Assembly: GCA_949126835.1 (NCBI GenBank)
Contig: OX421507.1
Coordinates: 10,196,121-10,260,120, forward strand
Reading direction: 5' to 3'
Source of the DNA: Anisus vortex
Lineage: Eukaryota > Mollusca > Gastropoda > Planorbidae
Length of the DNA: 64,000 nucleotides
Shown here: piece after piece, positions 11,744 to 23,300 of the stretch
Layout: each line of letters opens with the position of its first letter
How positions within the stretch are numbered: position 1 is the first letter of the stretch
Notes under the pieces: generated by a model
What the model was told of the DNA's origin: nothing
What the model saw: only the letters and a program-made list of their open reading frames with translations
Databases searched by the model: none
Made by a program: the position numbers and the translations under genes

Positions 11744-12892
11744 AAATGACGAACGAGAAACAGTTTTTTATTATTCAGAACTGAAATTTCCTTTTCAAAC
11801 CCGGAAGGAAGTACTTTATGATTTGGTATTTTCCTCTTCCATTGACCTCTGAGCTGGCACGCACTAGAAATGTATTAGGGCCGAACAAAATCAATAAAAT
11901 ACATTTGCCTAATTATTATTTGTTTGGAATATTTATTTTTTAATTTTCTCTTTCCGCCTGCTTCATATCAACTGTTATATAAAAAGAATGAATTGGGCCC
12001 CGGAAACTATATTATTGAAGCCACAATTAATAGACTTTGACTTATCTATAAAATTAGATTTCCTAACACTAACAATTCAATCGACTTAGACTTTCTTTTT
12101 GTCGTAGAGATTTAATCTAATTATAGATGGTTTATTCCTTTAGTTCACTTATATAGATACATGAATAGTGTTATTGATTCTAGCCTCAATTTGCGCATAC
12201 AAATTTATAATGGAGGCGCTATCCACTGTTTTTATAGATCTAGATCAGTATTCGTAACAGACGAAACGCAAATTTATAACGTTACATGCCTTGTATAATG
12301 CAAAATCTTGATTACAAAATTGCATGCATAACGCATAGGCTACAGGTGTTGCTACCAACATATATTTGTTTTTTTTATAAATGTTTCACACAAACTCCTT
12401 GATTGATGACGTAAACTTACATAGCTTACAGTTACAAGCTGTCGTGTTAAAATTCTGTTATTCCTAACTTATAAGTATTTGTTAATTAGTCTTGTTTCCC
12501 CTGTTGGTCGCACAGCGGCCACCATTTTTTCAAAGTTATCTGTCAGATACTCAGATAAACTTGACGTCTTTCATAGGTTACTATAAAGAAAAAGATCTTT
12601 CAGAGCCGACTTTCGCATAGGTGGACCCCTTCGGGGCTAAGTGGGTCATGTGCAGCTCTTGCCTGATTCTTAGTTCTATGGGTGCGACACCATCTCCTTG
12701 TTGTAGTGTGTTTCATATTTCATTTTTATAAATGTTATGGTTGCGTATGTATCCATTTTCTTATGCTCCCACATCATTCCGCAGTTGGAACAGTCGACAT
12801 ATTTCTGACCTCGCTGCATGCTAAAAAAAACATTATAATATGTAAGAAATCATAATAGACTAGCGTTTGATTATTTTTTATTTGCGGCACAG
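11744..12892. other. Unannotated AT-rich stretch
   Basis: No frame or repeat match was found. A GC-richer patch at 12600-12790 (GTGGACCCCTTCGGGGC and after) may be a decayed transposon but I could not place it. Confidence 0.35.
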
Positions 12893-13066
12893 ATCACCAT
12901 CATCATTGCGCGTCACTCCAGCTGGGATATGGGCCGCCAACCACAGATCTCCACAGGTCATCTGTCCTGCGCCATTCTCTCTAATTGGTTCCAGCTATAA
13001 CCCCATATTTTCGCTGTCTGCCAGGTATTTCTTGGGCGACCTCTTTTCCGCTTGCTTTGATAGGCG
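12893..13066 (-). pseudogene. LINE C-terminal fragment (RTE-like)
   Basis: The minus strand reads KRKRGRPRNTWQT, then ERMAQDR and, after a frame break, WRSVVGGPYPSW. The order R-x-RGRP-x-x-TW ... A-x-DR-x-x-WR is the known C-terminal signature of RTE-like and related LINE polyproteins. Only about 55 codons remain, with one in-frame stop and a shift. A dead insertion. Confidence 0.68.
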
Positions 13067-13614
13067 GAGCAGATAGACGATCAAAAACTTAATTTTAAAA
13101 AAGCTTTCAGATCAAGTCACTCTACGAAAAGTTATTTACGGGGGAGATTTCAAATTATTAGCTGAAGACTCGGGTTGGATAATTAAGGTACGAACTATAT
13201 TTTTTTAATTTTCATTGTGTCTCCTAACTGACCCAGCTTTTGATGTCTAACTGAAATTACTTAAGGGAAAATAAAGGCGGTTTGGCTTTGTGCTGGCAAC
13301 AGAATCCCCTTGTGGTGAACGCTGCTTTACTTTTGAAAAACTACATGATCGGTTAATAATACTTTACTTTGTATTGAATGTTTTACACACTGATCTGGAA
13401 GAAAAAGAAAAATCATCTTGAAAAGCTTTTTTATTCTCTGATATTTTAGCCTAGATTACTAATATGTTATGAATACAATTTTAACATATTTTTCATATTT
13501 TAGATTTTAACATACGTCCATTTATGTATTTGTTAATTATAATAGATTAAGTAAGAGTGAAAACCTAAAATGTCAGATTTTTGTTGATGCTTTGACTGTT
13601 TTTTTTATTTGTAG

Positions 13615-13829
13615 GAGTAGTCAAATGGTGCGTGGATTTCCACTTACTTTCAGATGAAATCCACAGTTGTGGACTAAAGCGCACTGAGCATAACCTATAT
13701 GATAACACGAAGGGGCGCGCTAAAGAAATGACCACTGACTGCAGCAACGCAACCACTCTTACGGTCAAGTATAACAGCCTTATTGCAGACCATCCACTGT
13801 CCAGGTCGACCGTAGAGAAGAGCCTTTGA
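13615..13829 (+). CDS. Candidate terminal exon of an unidentified host gene
   Basis: A strong acceptor (TGACTGTTTTTTTTATTTGTAG) precedes a frame that stays open for 71 codons to a TGA at 13827-13829. After two bases completing a split codon it reads VVKWCVDFHLLSDEIHSCGL and ends in a Ser/Thr-rich tail finishing STVEKSL. Base composition is clearly richer in GC than the flanks, as expected of a coding exon. The phase fits the candidate exon at 3770-3853. I do not recognise the protein: it has no obvious domain, membrane segment or signal. It could also be an unspliced chance frame, but the splice site makes it the best host-coding candidate in the window. Confidence 0.45.
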
Positions 13830-14009
13830 GAAAACAGAATCAAGCTTTAGTTTCCCGTAAGGGTTGGAGCAATACCTAAAAAAAAAGAAACAGGAGCTGA
13901 CAACCTACGGCACGCTTGCCTATATTGGCACTTTGAGCGATTTTCAATGGCAAACAAAGACCCCCCCCCCCCCCCCAAATGTCCAAGTCTCTCCTGCAAG
14001 ATAAGAGAA

Positions 14010-14092
14010 TGATGCCTTTTTGGCTGTTGGCACGGTGAGTGAATTAGAAATCCCAATTTAGCATACTGTTGTCAAAGATGTGTCGACCCCTG
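14010..14092 (+). mobile_element. hAT terminal fragment
   Basis: GGCTGTTGGCACGGTGAGTG, GAATTAGAAATCCCAATTTA and a terminal TGTCGACCCCTG match the end of the hAT family at 52775-54526 (in reverse complement). A poly-C run at 13963-13977 lies just before it. The other end is missing. Confidence 0.55.
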
Positions 14093-14106
14093 CCTTAAAA
14101 GAAGTT

Positions 14107-14520
14107 ATAATAATATAATAATAATAATGATAATGGTTATTTATATAGCGCTTCTATCCATGCTATTTTAGCATGCTCAGTGCGCTCTGGAAGATTATCA
14201 CGTCCACTAGGCCCAAAACTCCTGCAGGGCGACAGGCTACGGTAGGCAACTGGGATAGAACCCGCGACGTGTCGGTTGACAGTCCGGTGAACGAACCTCA
14301 GGACCAGTGGCGTAGCTAGGGGAGGGGGAGGGGGGAGGTCCAAATTAGAAAGTCCCCCCGGGCCCCTACTTGAAGTGGGCCCCCAAAGGAGTGGCTGAAT
14401 TGTTTTTTTCTCACGTCATAATGTCGAATGTCAAAATGCAGGGGCCCCTAAAGAGGCCTAGCCCCCCCGGGCCCCCAAATCCCTAGCAACGGCACTGCTC
14501 AGGACCAGTTATTTAAGCAG
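14107..14520 (-). repeat. tRNA-derived SINE (family 2), interrupted by a MITE
   Basis: On the minus strand a B-box-like CGGGTTCTATCCC lies in the head (plus 14250-14262). The body (GAGCGCACTGAGCATGCTAA) and an end GCGCTATATAAATAACCATT with an (ATT)n tail follow. The same head and body recur at 19005-19190. The 3' part is shared with 54145, 58765 and 59228. The MITE at 14305-14497 splits its 5' side, leaving CTCAGGAC on both sides. Confidence 0.65.
14305..14497. mobile_element. 193-bp hAT-type MITE with perfect 8-bp target duplication
   Basis: The termini CAGTGGCGTAGCTAGGG and CCCTAGCAACGGCACTG are inverted repeats. The octamer CTCAGGAC is repeated exactly at 14297-14304 and 14498-14505. The interior is rich in G and C runs and has no frame. 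The ends match those of the longer element at 29253-31724, so both were probably moved by the same transposase. Confidence 0.88.
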
Positions 14521-15059
14521 GTCTAGTTATTTTGCTTCAGTGTGCTAGTGTCCGAAAACGTGATACAAAATCGCCAGACGGTTAGCTGAAAGCGTCTATC
14601 GAAGAACAGACACTACAAGTTTCATCTTCTATACTTGGATCTTATCGAAATGGCCATGAAATGCTAAATTAGTCTTAAAAGCTTTATATTTGTTATGGAT
14701 GTTTCGTTAAACTAAAAACGTTAAACATTTAATGATAAACTAATGTATTGAACTGGGCTAAATTAAACAATGTATTATAAAAATGGCTCCAGATTAGATT
14801 ATTTTATTTATATGATTAGGTTTAACCCTACATTAAAAAAAAAAAATATTTTACTAAGGTTTAGCAGGGTTTATGTTGAACAATAAAAGTCGATAAAATT
14901 ATATGTATAACAAACTTTTCTTTTTTTTTTTTCAACCAGGCTTACTCTCCCTTATTTATGCCCGACAAGTTGCGTCCCTTTCATTCAATTGGCTCAAAAC
15001 CAAAACCCATATAAATAACGTTCTGAACAACAAATTGTCTACCATTCACAGCTTCACTG
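14521..15059. other. Unannotated AT-rich stretch
   Basis: Poly-A and poly-T runs only. No coding or repeat signal was recognised. Confidence 0.45.
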
Positions 15060-15345
15060 GAAGTGGGAGGGGGGTGTAGGGTTGGGGCAGATGAGGGAAG
15101 GGGTAAGCCTTTTATTGAACTTATGCAATACAATATCGATGTTTCCAACACGATAGCCATCTATCTTAGTACTCCCCACCCCCTGTTTATAGATTTTGGA
15201 CTCGCCCTCTGGAACTAAAGAGTCATCTATCTCAACCATCTTGGGGGTGGGGGGGGAGGCTTATAGATTTTCGGAGAGGGGGTGCTCCCTTCGTGAATTT
15301 GGGCTCTGCTGTGAAGGGGTGGTGGAGGGGTGGTAGTGGGTTCGA
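15060..15345. other. G-rich tract with quadruplex-forming potential
   Basis: The plus strand has four closely spaced G-runs at 15065-15087 (loops of 1, 4 and 2 bases), which meets the usual G-quadruplex pattern. More G-runs follow at 15242-15257 and 15305-15345. The C-rich partner strand and another C-rich block at 15579-15718 lie downstream. No gene is evident. Confidence 0.6.
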
Positions 15346-15749
15346 GCGATAGGATCTATGAATTTTTTTGTTGTTGTTTTGTTTTTGAGGCTGAAGAAAA
15401 ATCGACGCCGTAGACGTTGGTCGTTGTTCTCCCCCTCCACCCCTACCCCAGCCACCCTTGCTCCCATTGAGAAGAAATGTGAGTTTGTCCAGTAGTGTAG
15501 ACATGTCTGTCTGTCTTACACACAAGACTCTAAATCTTGGCATTTTTGTCTATAGATCTACACTTGCATAGAACCAGCCCCCCCCTCCCCTTTACTCCTT
15601 CCTCCAAGTGTTGACTTGGGTTCAATAAGAATTTCTCTCTGCTCGAGAATCAGACGTAGTAAGTTGACAGGCCTCCCCCACCCCCAATCCCTTCCTACTC
15701 TCCCTCCCTCCCCCCCCTGCCTACCAATGTTAGACAGGCAACTTGCCAA

Positions 15750-16993
15750 TAATTTCTTGGCATTACTATTGACACTTATTTCTATGTTACTCTAACAACA
15801 CTAGAGGGATAAAAGAAGGAAAATAAATAACAATTTCAAACTGGTTTTTTAACACAACTTCTAGTTTCTCTTTCTACGAAATGGATCAACTAATATGGAA
15901 TTTGGCGATTTTTTATTCATAAGACGTATAACTTGTCATCTCCTTCAAATATTTAAAGCATATACCAAGACCTACATCGTTATGTTCACTAGAATTGCTG
16001 TAAAAATCTTTGGATATAATCATCAATTAATTATGAAACATGAGATTAACCTTTTTACGGGTTCACTTAAATGTGAAACAAATATTTATGAAGGACCATC
16101 CACATTTGACGTCTAATGATTATTGATTGTTCGTTAAAAGCGATAACAAAAATACATTCACCTATCCCTTTACCCAGTGGAATAGTCGTTAGGGCACCAG
16201 TGCTGGCTCTCTGACCACCTCAAGGCATCTGTCATGGTTCAGTGACGCACTTTGAGAGCCAATAAAATAGGCTACAGGCCGTTCCACAAATTTACACCAA
16301 CCTCCCTTCTTGTCTTATGCCTGCCCATTCTTATACTGTGCTTTGCATAATGGTCTTTGCAAGGCCATTGTAGTCTTAAAACATCAACAACCTAGTTTTT
16401 TTCTAACTAGTCATAATACCTTAACATGTCACAAATATGAAGATCTATAATTAACAAGGGACTTTTTGGTCTTAGAAATAAATTATTTTGCAAGTTAAAA
16501 TACTTTTTGCTATTATGATCTTTGAGCTATTTACTTCAAATACTGATTAAGTATTCTGTAAAGAAAACGTACATTACCGCAGCCCCCACCCAAATCTGTT
16601 TTGTGTGTGTAAACTTCACACCTTTATAAACGCTTTCAATGCTTCAAATTATATTGCAACGTTACATGTGGACGAATCTAATAAGATAAATTCACGTTTC
16701 TTGACTCGCTTGACAAGATAACTGAGACCAAAGTATAGCTTTGCCTTTTCCCGTTTTTTTTATAACAACGGAAAAAAGAAAATGAGGGCTACATTTTATC
16801 TATGTCATTTTTTACAAATACTCTAATTATTATGAATGACTTTTACAAATATAAAGAAAGAAAAAACAACATCACCAGCTTTCATAGACGACTAAATCCA
16901 ATTATCTATATCCACCGCATCCCTTTTGTCATCTCCATTACACCATAAAGCCAAGTCAGGACCTTAATACATCAAGATGGGACACACATAATG

Positions 16994-16996
<3 letters not shown>
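15750..16996. other. Unannotated AT-rich stretch
   Basis: Short frames without motifs. The segment at 16164-16275 is GC-richer and could be a decayed SINE, but no clear B box is seen. Confidence 0.4.

Positions 16997-17064
<68 letters not shown>
16997..17064. repeat. (AT)n microsatellite
   Basis: Pure alternating AT of about 68 bases. Confidence 0.95.
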
Positions 17065-17067
<3 letters not shown>

Positions 17068-17429
17068 TATAAAAAAACTGCTGTAAGAATTTCTTAGGGA
17101 ACCACACTAAAAGACATGGCGGTCCGTATTGTGGCCCTCGGGTCGCCTGTTGCACACCAATGTCTCTCTGTCCACTACAGCCACGTCTCCCAGTATCCAA
17201 TGACTAATGTCCGCCCCTGGCTCTTTGATGGAATCGAATCCAGACACAAAGGAAGGGAGCAAACGGCATTTTCATTTCCGGTTCTATCTGATCTGGTCTC
17301 ATTGAAAATTGTGGTGTCTGCTCCTTGGGCTTTGTGTATCTAGTTCTGTCCCAGTCAACTGGAATGATTTCATCCTTTTTTTTTCAAAAAACATGTTTAG
17401 CACGTGGTAGTAAGAAGGCCTATGTTTCA

Positions 17430-17516
17430 GAATATTTTGTGTGTTTCTGTGTGTGTGTTGGTGTGTGTGTGTGTGTAGACAAATGTGTGCGTGTGTTTGT
17501 GTGTGTGTTTATGTAA
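17430..17516. repeat. (TG)n microsatellite, interrupted
   Basis: GTGTGT runs with a few substitutions, downstream of a GC-richer unassigned stretch at 17115-17340. Confidence 0.85.
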
Positions 17517-17814
17517 GGTGGTGTTTGTAGAATTGCAAGACAATTTAGTTATAATATTAATTTAGTCTCTAGGTTGGGTAAGTGTATATAATTGATGTCG
17601 TTCAGCCTCCACTACCACGATCGGCATTGGCCGTTATCCTATTGCGTGGAGGGCACAGTTGACCCATGGCACGTTGATGAAATGAACAAGCCTCAACCAA
17701 AGCACTGATATAATATATTTTCGGAACCATTGTCTCAAACTCTGAAAATGTATCTAAACTAAATTATTTATAGAGAAAAAACTAATTAAATGAAAGGATC
17801 TACATATGAAATAA

Positions 17815-17935
17815 CACCTAATAAAGTTGTAACAAGACTCTCCCTCAAACAAGCAAGCAGACAAGCAGACAGTACGAGTTAATAGAAAGGGAGTGATAAA
17901 GCTGTAACAAGACTCTCCCCCAAACAAGCACGGAG
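17815..17935. repeat. Short direct duplication
   Basis: Two nearly identical blocks containing TGTAACAAGACTCTCCC(T/C)C and AAACAAGCA lie about 74 bases apart. They may be a local slip duplication. Confidence 0.7.
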
Positions 17936-18022
17936 AAATGACTGAGATGATCTTTCTTTTATTAAGCCCTATGCATCATCTATGTATTCTGTGTTTGATA
18001 TTTGAGGTTAGGTGGTGTAGAT

Positions 18023-18223
18023 CAGGGATCGGCAACCTATGGAACGCGTACCAGACTTGGAACAAAAAGCTATTTTCAATTGCACACCCCTAAAAATGCT
18101 ATTCAAGACTTTTCTATAAGTAAGTAGCCTAACAGGGTGGCTTTAAGGCTGTTGACCCGCTGAATGAATTAGAAATCCTTTTTTTTTTTGGGCACACTGA
18201 TATCAAAAGATTCCCGAACCCAG
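18023..18223. mobile_element. 201-bp internally deleted hAT MITE
   Basis: The left end CAGGGATCGGCAACCTATGG and the sequence to about 18090 match one terminus of the 52775-54526 hAT copy in reverse. The right end (GGGCACACTGATATCAAAAG to CCCAG) matches its other terminus. Flanking octamers GTGTAGAT and GTGCAGAT differ at one base, a target duplication. The element is thus a two-ended, internally deleted derivative. Confidence 0.8.
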
Positions 18224-18434
18224 GTGCAGATAACTTGGATCTTCTGTATCGAAAACAAAGTTCAAAAAGGATGTGAATCCTACAGCGTCGTTTTCACTTT
18301 CCCGCTAAATCTTATCTGTGCCTCTTTAGTAAGGTTTTGGCATAGCAATCTCCGGTGTCAAGAACGCCATACAAAACGCCAGGGGTCTGACCAGTAAAAC
18401 GTAAAACAAGTACGTCAAAAAAAAAAGAAGTAAC

Positions 18435-18695
18435 GTATCCCATTGGACAAAATGGATCCATTGGGCCGGTAGAGCAGCGCTCACCAGTTTCTGTGGCCAC
18501 GGCATACTATGTGATTGTGTCGCCAGCACTTTGAGCAGCCGCCTATACTTTACCCAAGCCAAGGTCAGGTACCAATCAGAGCTGGACAGACTCGGGGACA
18601 CCCTCCAGACCCGGGAAAAAAATCCTAGCCTGCACCAAGACCTTCGGTACGCCAGTCGATCTCCTCGGCCACCTCGTCCCATTGTGCAGGGCGAA
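18435..18695 (-). repeat. tRNA-derived SINE (family 1), near full length
   Basis: The minus strand contains GTACCGAAGGTCTTGGTGCA, then GGCTAGGATT, GGAGGGTGTCC, CCAGCTCTGATTGGTACCTG and GTATGCCGTGGCC, the same order as the plus-strand copy at 37855-38112. The B-box part is replaced by a CCCGGG-containing segment, so internal promoter function is doubtful. Confidence 0.72.
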
Positions 18696-19004
18696 TCGTT
18701 TGTTTGAATATCCGAGAGAAAAACATCGATACGCCAATGATTCGAGGCAGTGTCTCTATATTAACAAATGGCTGCTTCCGTTTTTTTTAGGCCCAGACAC
18801 AACAAATATTATGCTGTAGTTTTTCATGATAAAACTTAATAAACTACATAAACAATAATATAGACTATCACAGAATACAAATTTATCGCTAATATGCAAA
18901 ACTTACAGTAAGATGAAAAAAAAAGTTCAACTTTTGATAATTTAAATCGTTTCCTACCACTTCCTGCTCTATAAAAATAAATTAATTGCTTAATTATTAT
19001 TTTT

Positions 19005-19190
19005 TTTAATAATAAAAATGGTTATTTATAGCCATTCTATCCATGCTATTTTAGCATGCTCAGTGCGCTCAAAAAGATTATTACGTCATCTAGTCCCAAA
19101 ACTCTAGCAGGGCGGTAGTAGGGATAGAACCCGCGACGTGTCAGTTGGTTTTTGGTTGACAGTCCGGTGAACAAACCACAGGGACATCAG
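19005..19190 (-). repeat. tRNA-derived SINE (family 2)
   Basis: This is a second copy of the family at 14107-14520, with the same CGCGGGTTCTATCCC on the minus strand, CATGCTATTTTAGCATGCTC on the plus strand and an (AAT)-rich tail at its left. It holds a local duplication of GTTGGTTTTTG near 19143. Confidence 0.7.
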
Positions 19191-19554
19191 TTTCAGTTGT
19201 TGCAGTATTGCAACATTTAGTCCGTGGTAAAGTAGACTGCTAAATTCATTTCTTTGGTGTCCTTCTTTGATATGGCTAAGCACGTTCTTATTTTGCTTAA
19301 AACGGTTAACCCAGAACTGTGTGTATATATCTAATGTGTATGCGTGTATACAGTCGCGTAGGTGTGTACGTACCAGTGTCTATGTGTACACTCTATGTGT
19401 GTGTACGTGTGTAGGGATCTCAGGAAGAACAAGCATCGTTGAGTGTGACTAGACGCGTCCGTCTGCTCCAGCAGCCCAGGGAACTCTGAGCATAAATCCC
19501 CTCTAGCTCTCGAGGACTCTTTCTTTCTTCTCAACGACCTGGCGAGAGACGTGG

Positions 19555-19765
19555 ATGGCACTACATTCTCTCCCTTGTCTCGCGCAGCGCATGCGCCGAG
19601 AGACATTTAGGCTGATAATACGCATGCGCAAAAAGGAGCTGATACTGACAGAAAAATGCGTGTGGGGTCGACGTTTGAAAAAGAGTGTCTTCGAGAATTT
19701 TAAAGACACTTTTCAAGGAGTGCGTGTGACGTCAATAGACAACGTCACATCTGAAAAGGAAAGAG
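19555..19765. promoter_or_regulatory. Promoter-like patch with NRF1 and CRE motifs
   Basis: In AT-rich surroundings this CpG-containing segment has CGCATGCGC at 19588-19596 (in GCGCATGCGCCG), a second CGCATGCGC at 19621-19629 and the full CRE palindrome TGACGTCA at 19729-19736. A CRE half site in AACGTCAC follows at 19741. Such sites cluster at animal CpG promoters (known). The direction and the gene served are not visible. An open 107-codon frame overlaps it but its second half is a GA-rich low-complexity run, so I do not call it coding. Confidence 0.45.
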
Positions 19766-20064
19766 AGAGAGATATAGTGTCTGTGTGTGTCAGTGACAGA
19801 CAAGGAGAGAGAAAAAGAGAGAAAGAAAACAAAAGAGAGCGGGACAGTACATATTTTCTTTTTGATATCGAGATATAAAATAATGTAGGGCTACAAATAT
19901 AAAACTTTACGACCTCAGATTTAACTTTCAATACTGTGCGCTTTTGGTCTTTAGGGTCTCTTATATTCATATTATTAAATCAAACAAACGCTTATTGTTG
20001 GTTATATAACTCTCGCTAGCGCAGCCTTAGCAATACTTAATACTTCACTTTTGTTATTGTTTTT

Positions 20065-20330
20065 TTTAAAGTCATATAGTATAGTAAAGTCGACAGTGAG
20101 CTCGTTTCACATGCTCGACATCCCGGTTTCGACCCACTAGAGCAGGGCAATGAGCAATTAAAACAAAACAAAACACCACCGACATGGAGAGGAGATGGGC
20201 TCCACCAAGTCTACCAAGCTCACCGAAAGGACTAATGGATACGCAGTGTCCATTAGCTCCCTCCCCCCCCCCCCCTTCCAATCCCCGATTATACGTAATG
20301 TCAAGATGTAACGGAATGTAAGGGAATAAA
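20065..20330. other. Possible decayed tRNA-like repeat and poly-C run
   Basis: A B-box-like GGTTTCGACCC at about 20126 suggests a SINE remnant, but the body matches neither SINE family well. A poly-C run lies at about 20262-20275. Confidence 0.3.
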
Positions 20331-20389
20331 AAAAAAATTAACACAAGAATATTATTGTTGTCGAATCATTAGGCTACGAAAAATATATG

Positions 20390-23300
20390 CTCTATTATAT
20401 TGTTTTTTAATATATTTTTTTATAGGACAATTAATTTAACTCCGTAGCAAGACCAAGGCCAAAATCAAAGGAGATTATTTATAGAGAAAATTGTTGCAGC
20501 TTTTTATAACTAATAAAAAAATTAACGTTTTTGTTATTACATCCTTTTTATTTGCATTTATATCAGATACACTACTTCGTTATTAAACTTTCACGTTTAT
20601 GATAATTATTGTCGTAATATTATCATTTGTTAATTAAGATTAGAATCTAATTCCTGCTATTAATAATTAATAATTATATTTTGATCTCAGTTTGTGCTTT
20701 AATGTGTTTCAATCTCTTTACAATTCATAGACAACACACACGATCGCTAACGACTATATTATGTGGAATACATGCAAATTAATTATGCAAACTGAGTAGT
20801 TAATGTAATGTTTCAAAATATACATAAACATTCTTTAGTCATATAATCTTTACATAATATTAAATACAGTTTGATAATTTCAAACGTATAAATTGTAAGT
20901 TATTTATTATTTATTTTGTAAAAGAAAAAAAGAAATAATATTATCGACAAAAATAAAACGGGTTTATTATCTCCCTTCAATAAAAAATGTTTCCATATTA
21001 GTTTCAATATTGATGCCAAACAAGTTATCTTTTGTAATATAACAAATATTACTGATTAATTATCTCTTCCTAATATAAATCCAACGTTATGGTATTCATT
21101 ACAAGATTGAATTGTTAATTATTAGAGGATTAAAATAATTTACGTTTAACAGTTGTAAATAAACATTTCATTCATCAATTTTGTGTCCATTTAAGGAGTT
21201 AATATTTTGAACTTTAATAACTACAGAAATTACATAATAGTGTGCTATCAAATGTATATTAAATGTATTAAATTAATAGTACAAATAAATTTGTTTTAGA
21301 ATTAGGGCCTACTTATATTTATGTTTCATTAAAAACGATTAGCATAAAACTCCTTTAAAATTTAATTTATCTATATCAATTAATCAGCGGTCAAGTGTAG
21401 CTGACCTCTTTGTATGCTTAAAACAGCTTTCATGTGCGATAAAATCTGTTCACACGTGTAAGTTGAACAAACATTTTTATGGCTCCTATCTGCCTCGCAA
21501 GACAATGGATGCGACCTTGGGGTTTTGGGATTTCCATGAGGGGCAGCGCTTGCTGTGGCTGAACAGCCCGAACCTCGAGTGGCAGTCCCTTGAGCATCCC
21601 TCGCAATTGAACATTGAAGGCGGCTTAATGGAGGATGCTTTTGTCTTCCTTTTCTGCCTTCTGTCAATGTCAGCCCTGGCCCTTTTTACTTCCAGGGAGG
21701 CCATCCCATTGTAGACGGCCTGTCGCCAGGCTCCTCGGTCAGCTGCAACCTCTTCCCATGAGTCCTCTACTATGTCCATTTCTTTGAGGTCCCGCCTGCA
21801 CACATCTTTGTATCGACGAAGAGGCCAACCTGTGGCTCGAGATCCTACGGCCATTTCTCCATAAAGGATATCCTTCGGTATTCGGTCATCATTCATGCGC
21901 CTGGTGTGGCCAAGCCAACGCAGTCTACGCTGAGATAGCAATGCATACATGCTTGGTATATTGGCCTGATTTAGGATTTCCTGGTTTGATTTGCGTTCTT
22001 CCCAGGTGGTGCCTAGAATTCGACGCAAGCAGCTTAGGTTGAACGTATTCCTGTGACATGTATGTTGTCCAGCGCTCACTGCCGTATAGCAAGGTGCTTA
22101 AAATACAGGCTCTGTATACGGACAATTTGGTAGCCAGTGACAACTTGCCATTTTCCCCACACTCTCTTTGATAGCTTGGACATGTCAGCAGAAGCTTTCC
22201 CTATCCGTTTGTTTAAGGGACATGGTGCTGGATATAGTGGATCCAAGGTAGGTGAACTCTTTTGCAGGGTGTGGCTTCCAATGTTAATGGTGGCGACATC
22301 CGTTACATCTTGACCCATTACTTCTGTCTTGTTAAGGCTAATGGTAAGTCCAAACTCTTGACAAGCACGAGTCAGAGAGCTAACCAAATTCTGAAGACCT
22401 GACTGTGCAGCGTCATCAGCAAAGAGAAGTTCTTGTATTAGAATATGGCGTACTTTGGTTTTGGCCCTGAGACGCACCAGGTTAAATAGTTTGCCGTCAG
22501 ATCTTGTGCGTATAAATACACCGTCCTCAGAGATCTCGAAGGCGCTGGACAGCACAAGGGAGAAAAATATTCCAAATAATGTTGGAGCAAGTACGCATCC
22601 CTGCTTTACACCACTTTTAATGGGAAATGGTTGGGACGCAGAGCCATCATATATAGTCGTGGAAGGAAGTGATAAGTTTGAGCAATTTTGGGGGGCAACC
22701 AATCTTCTCTAGGATAGCAAAAAGGCCACTTCTGCTAACCAGGTCGAAAGCCTTGGTGAGATCAATAAAGGCGATGTGTAATGGCTGCCTCTGCTCTCTG
22801 CTCTTTTCTTGCAGTTGCTTGAGAGAGAAGATCATGTCTATTGTAGATCTCTCCGCCCTAAAACCGCATTGGGATTCTGGATACGTGCGTTCAGCTAGTA
22901 GCTGTAATCTCTTCAGGATCAAGCGGGCGAAAGCCTTGCCAATAATGCTGAGGAAGGAAATGCCTCTGTAGTTGTTGCTGTCTATGCGATCTCCTTTATT
23001 TTTATACAGCAAGATAATATTCGCATATCATGGGGAACTTTTTCTTCCTCCCAGCACTGGCAGAGCAGCTCATGCAGGTGTTTTAGTAGGGCTGGTTTCC
23101 CATATTGTATCGCTTCTGCTGGGATGCCATCTCCACCAGGGGCTTTCCTGGGTGCAAGCTTATTGGTGGCTTCACTGAGCTCTATTTCTGTCGGGAGTGT
23201 ATCCAAGTCGTCCATTACCTCCATGGTTGTTATATTAGCGAGAGCAGTTGCAGTGACAGTGTTTTCTGTTGCATAAAGGCTCTGGTAGTGTTCGACCCAC

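Noticed and set aside
19555..19878. 107-codon frame with Arg/Glu-rich end
   Set aside because: The second half is a GA-rich low-complexity run and the first half overlaps promoter-type motifs. No splice donor or family match.
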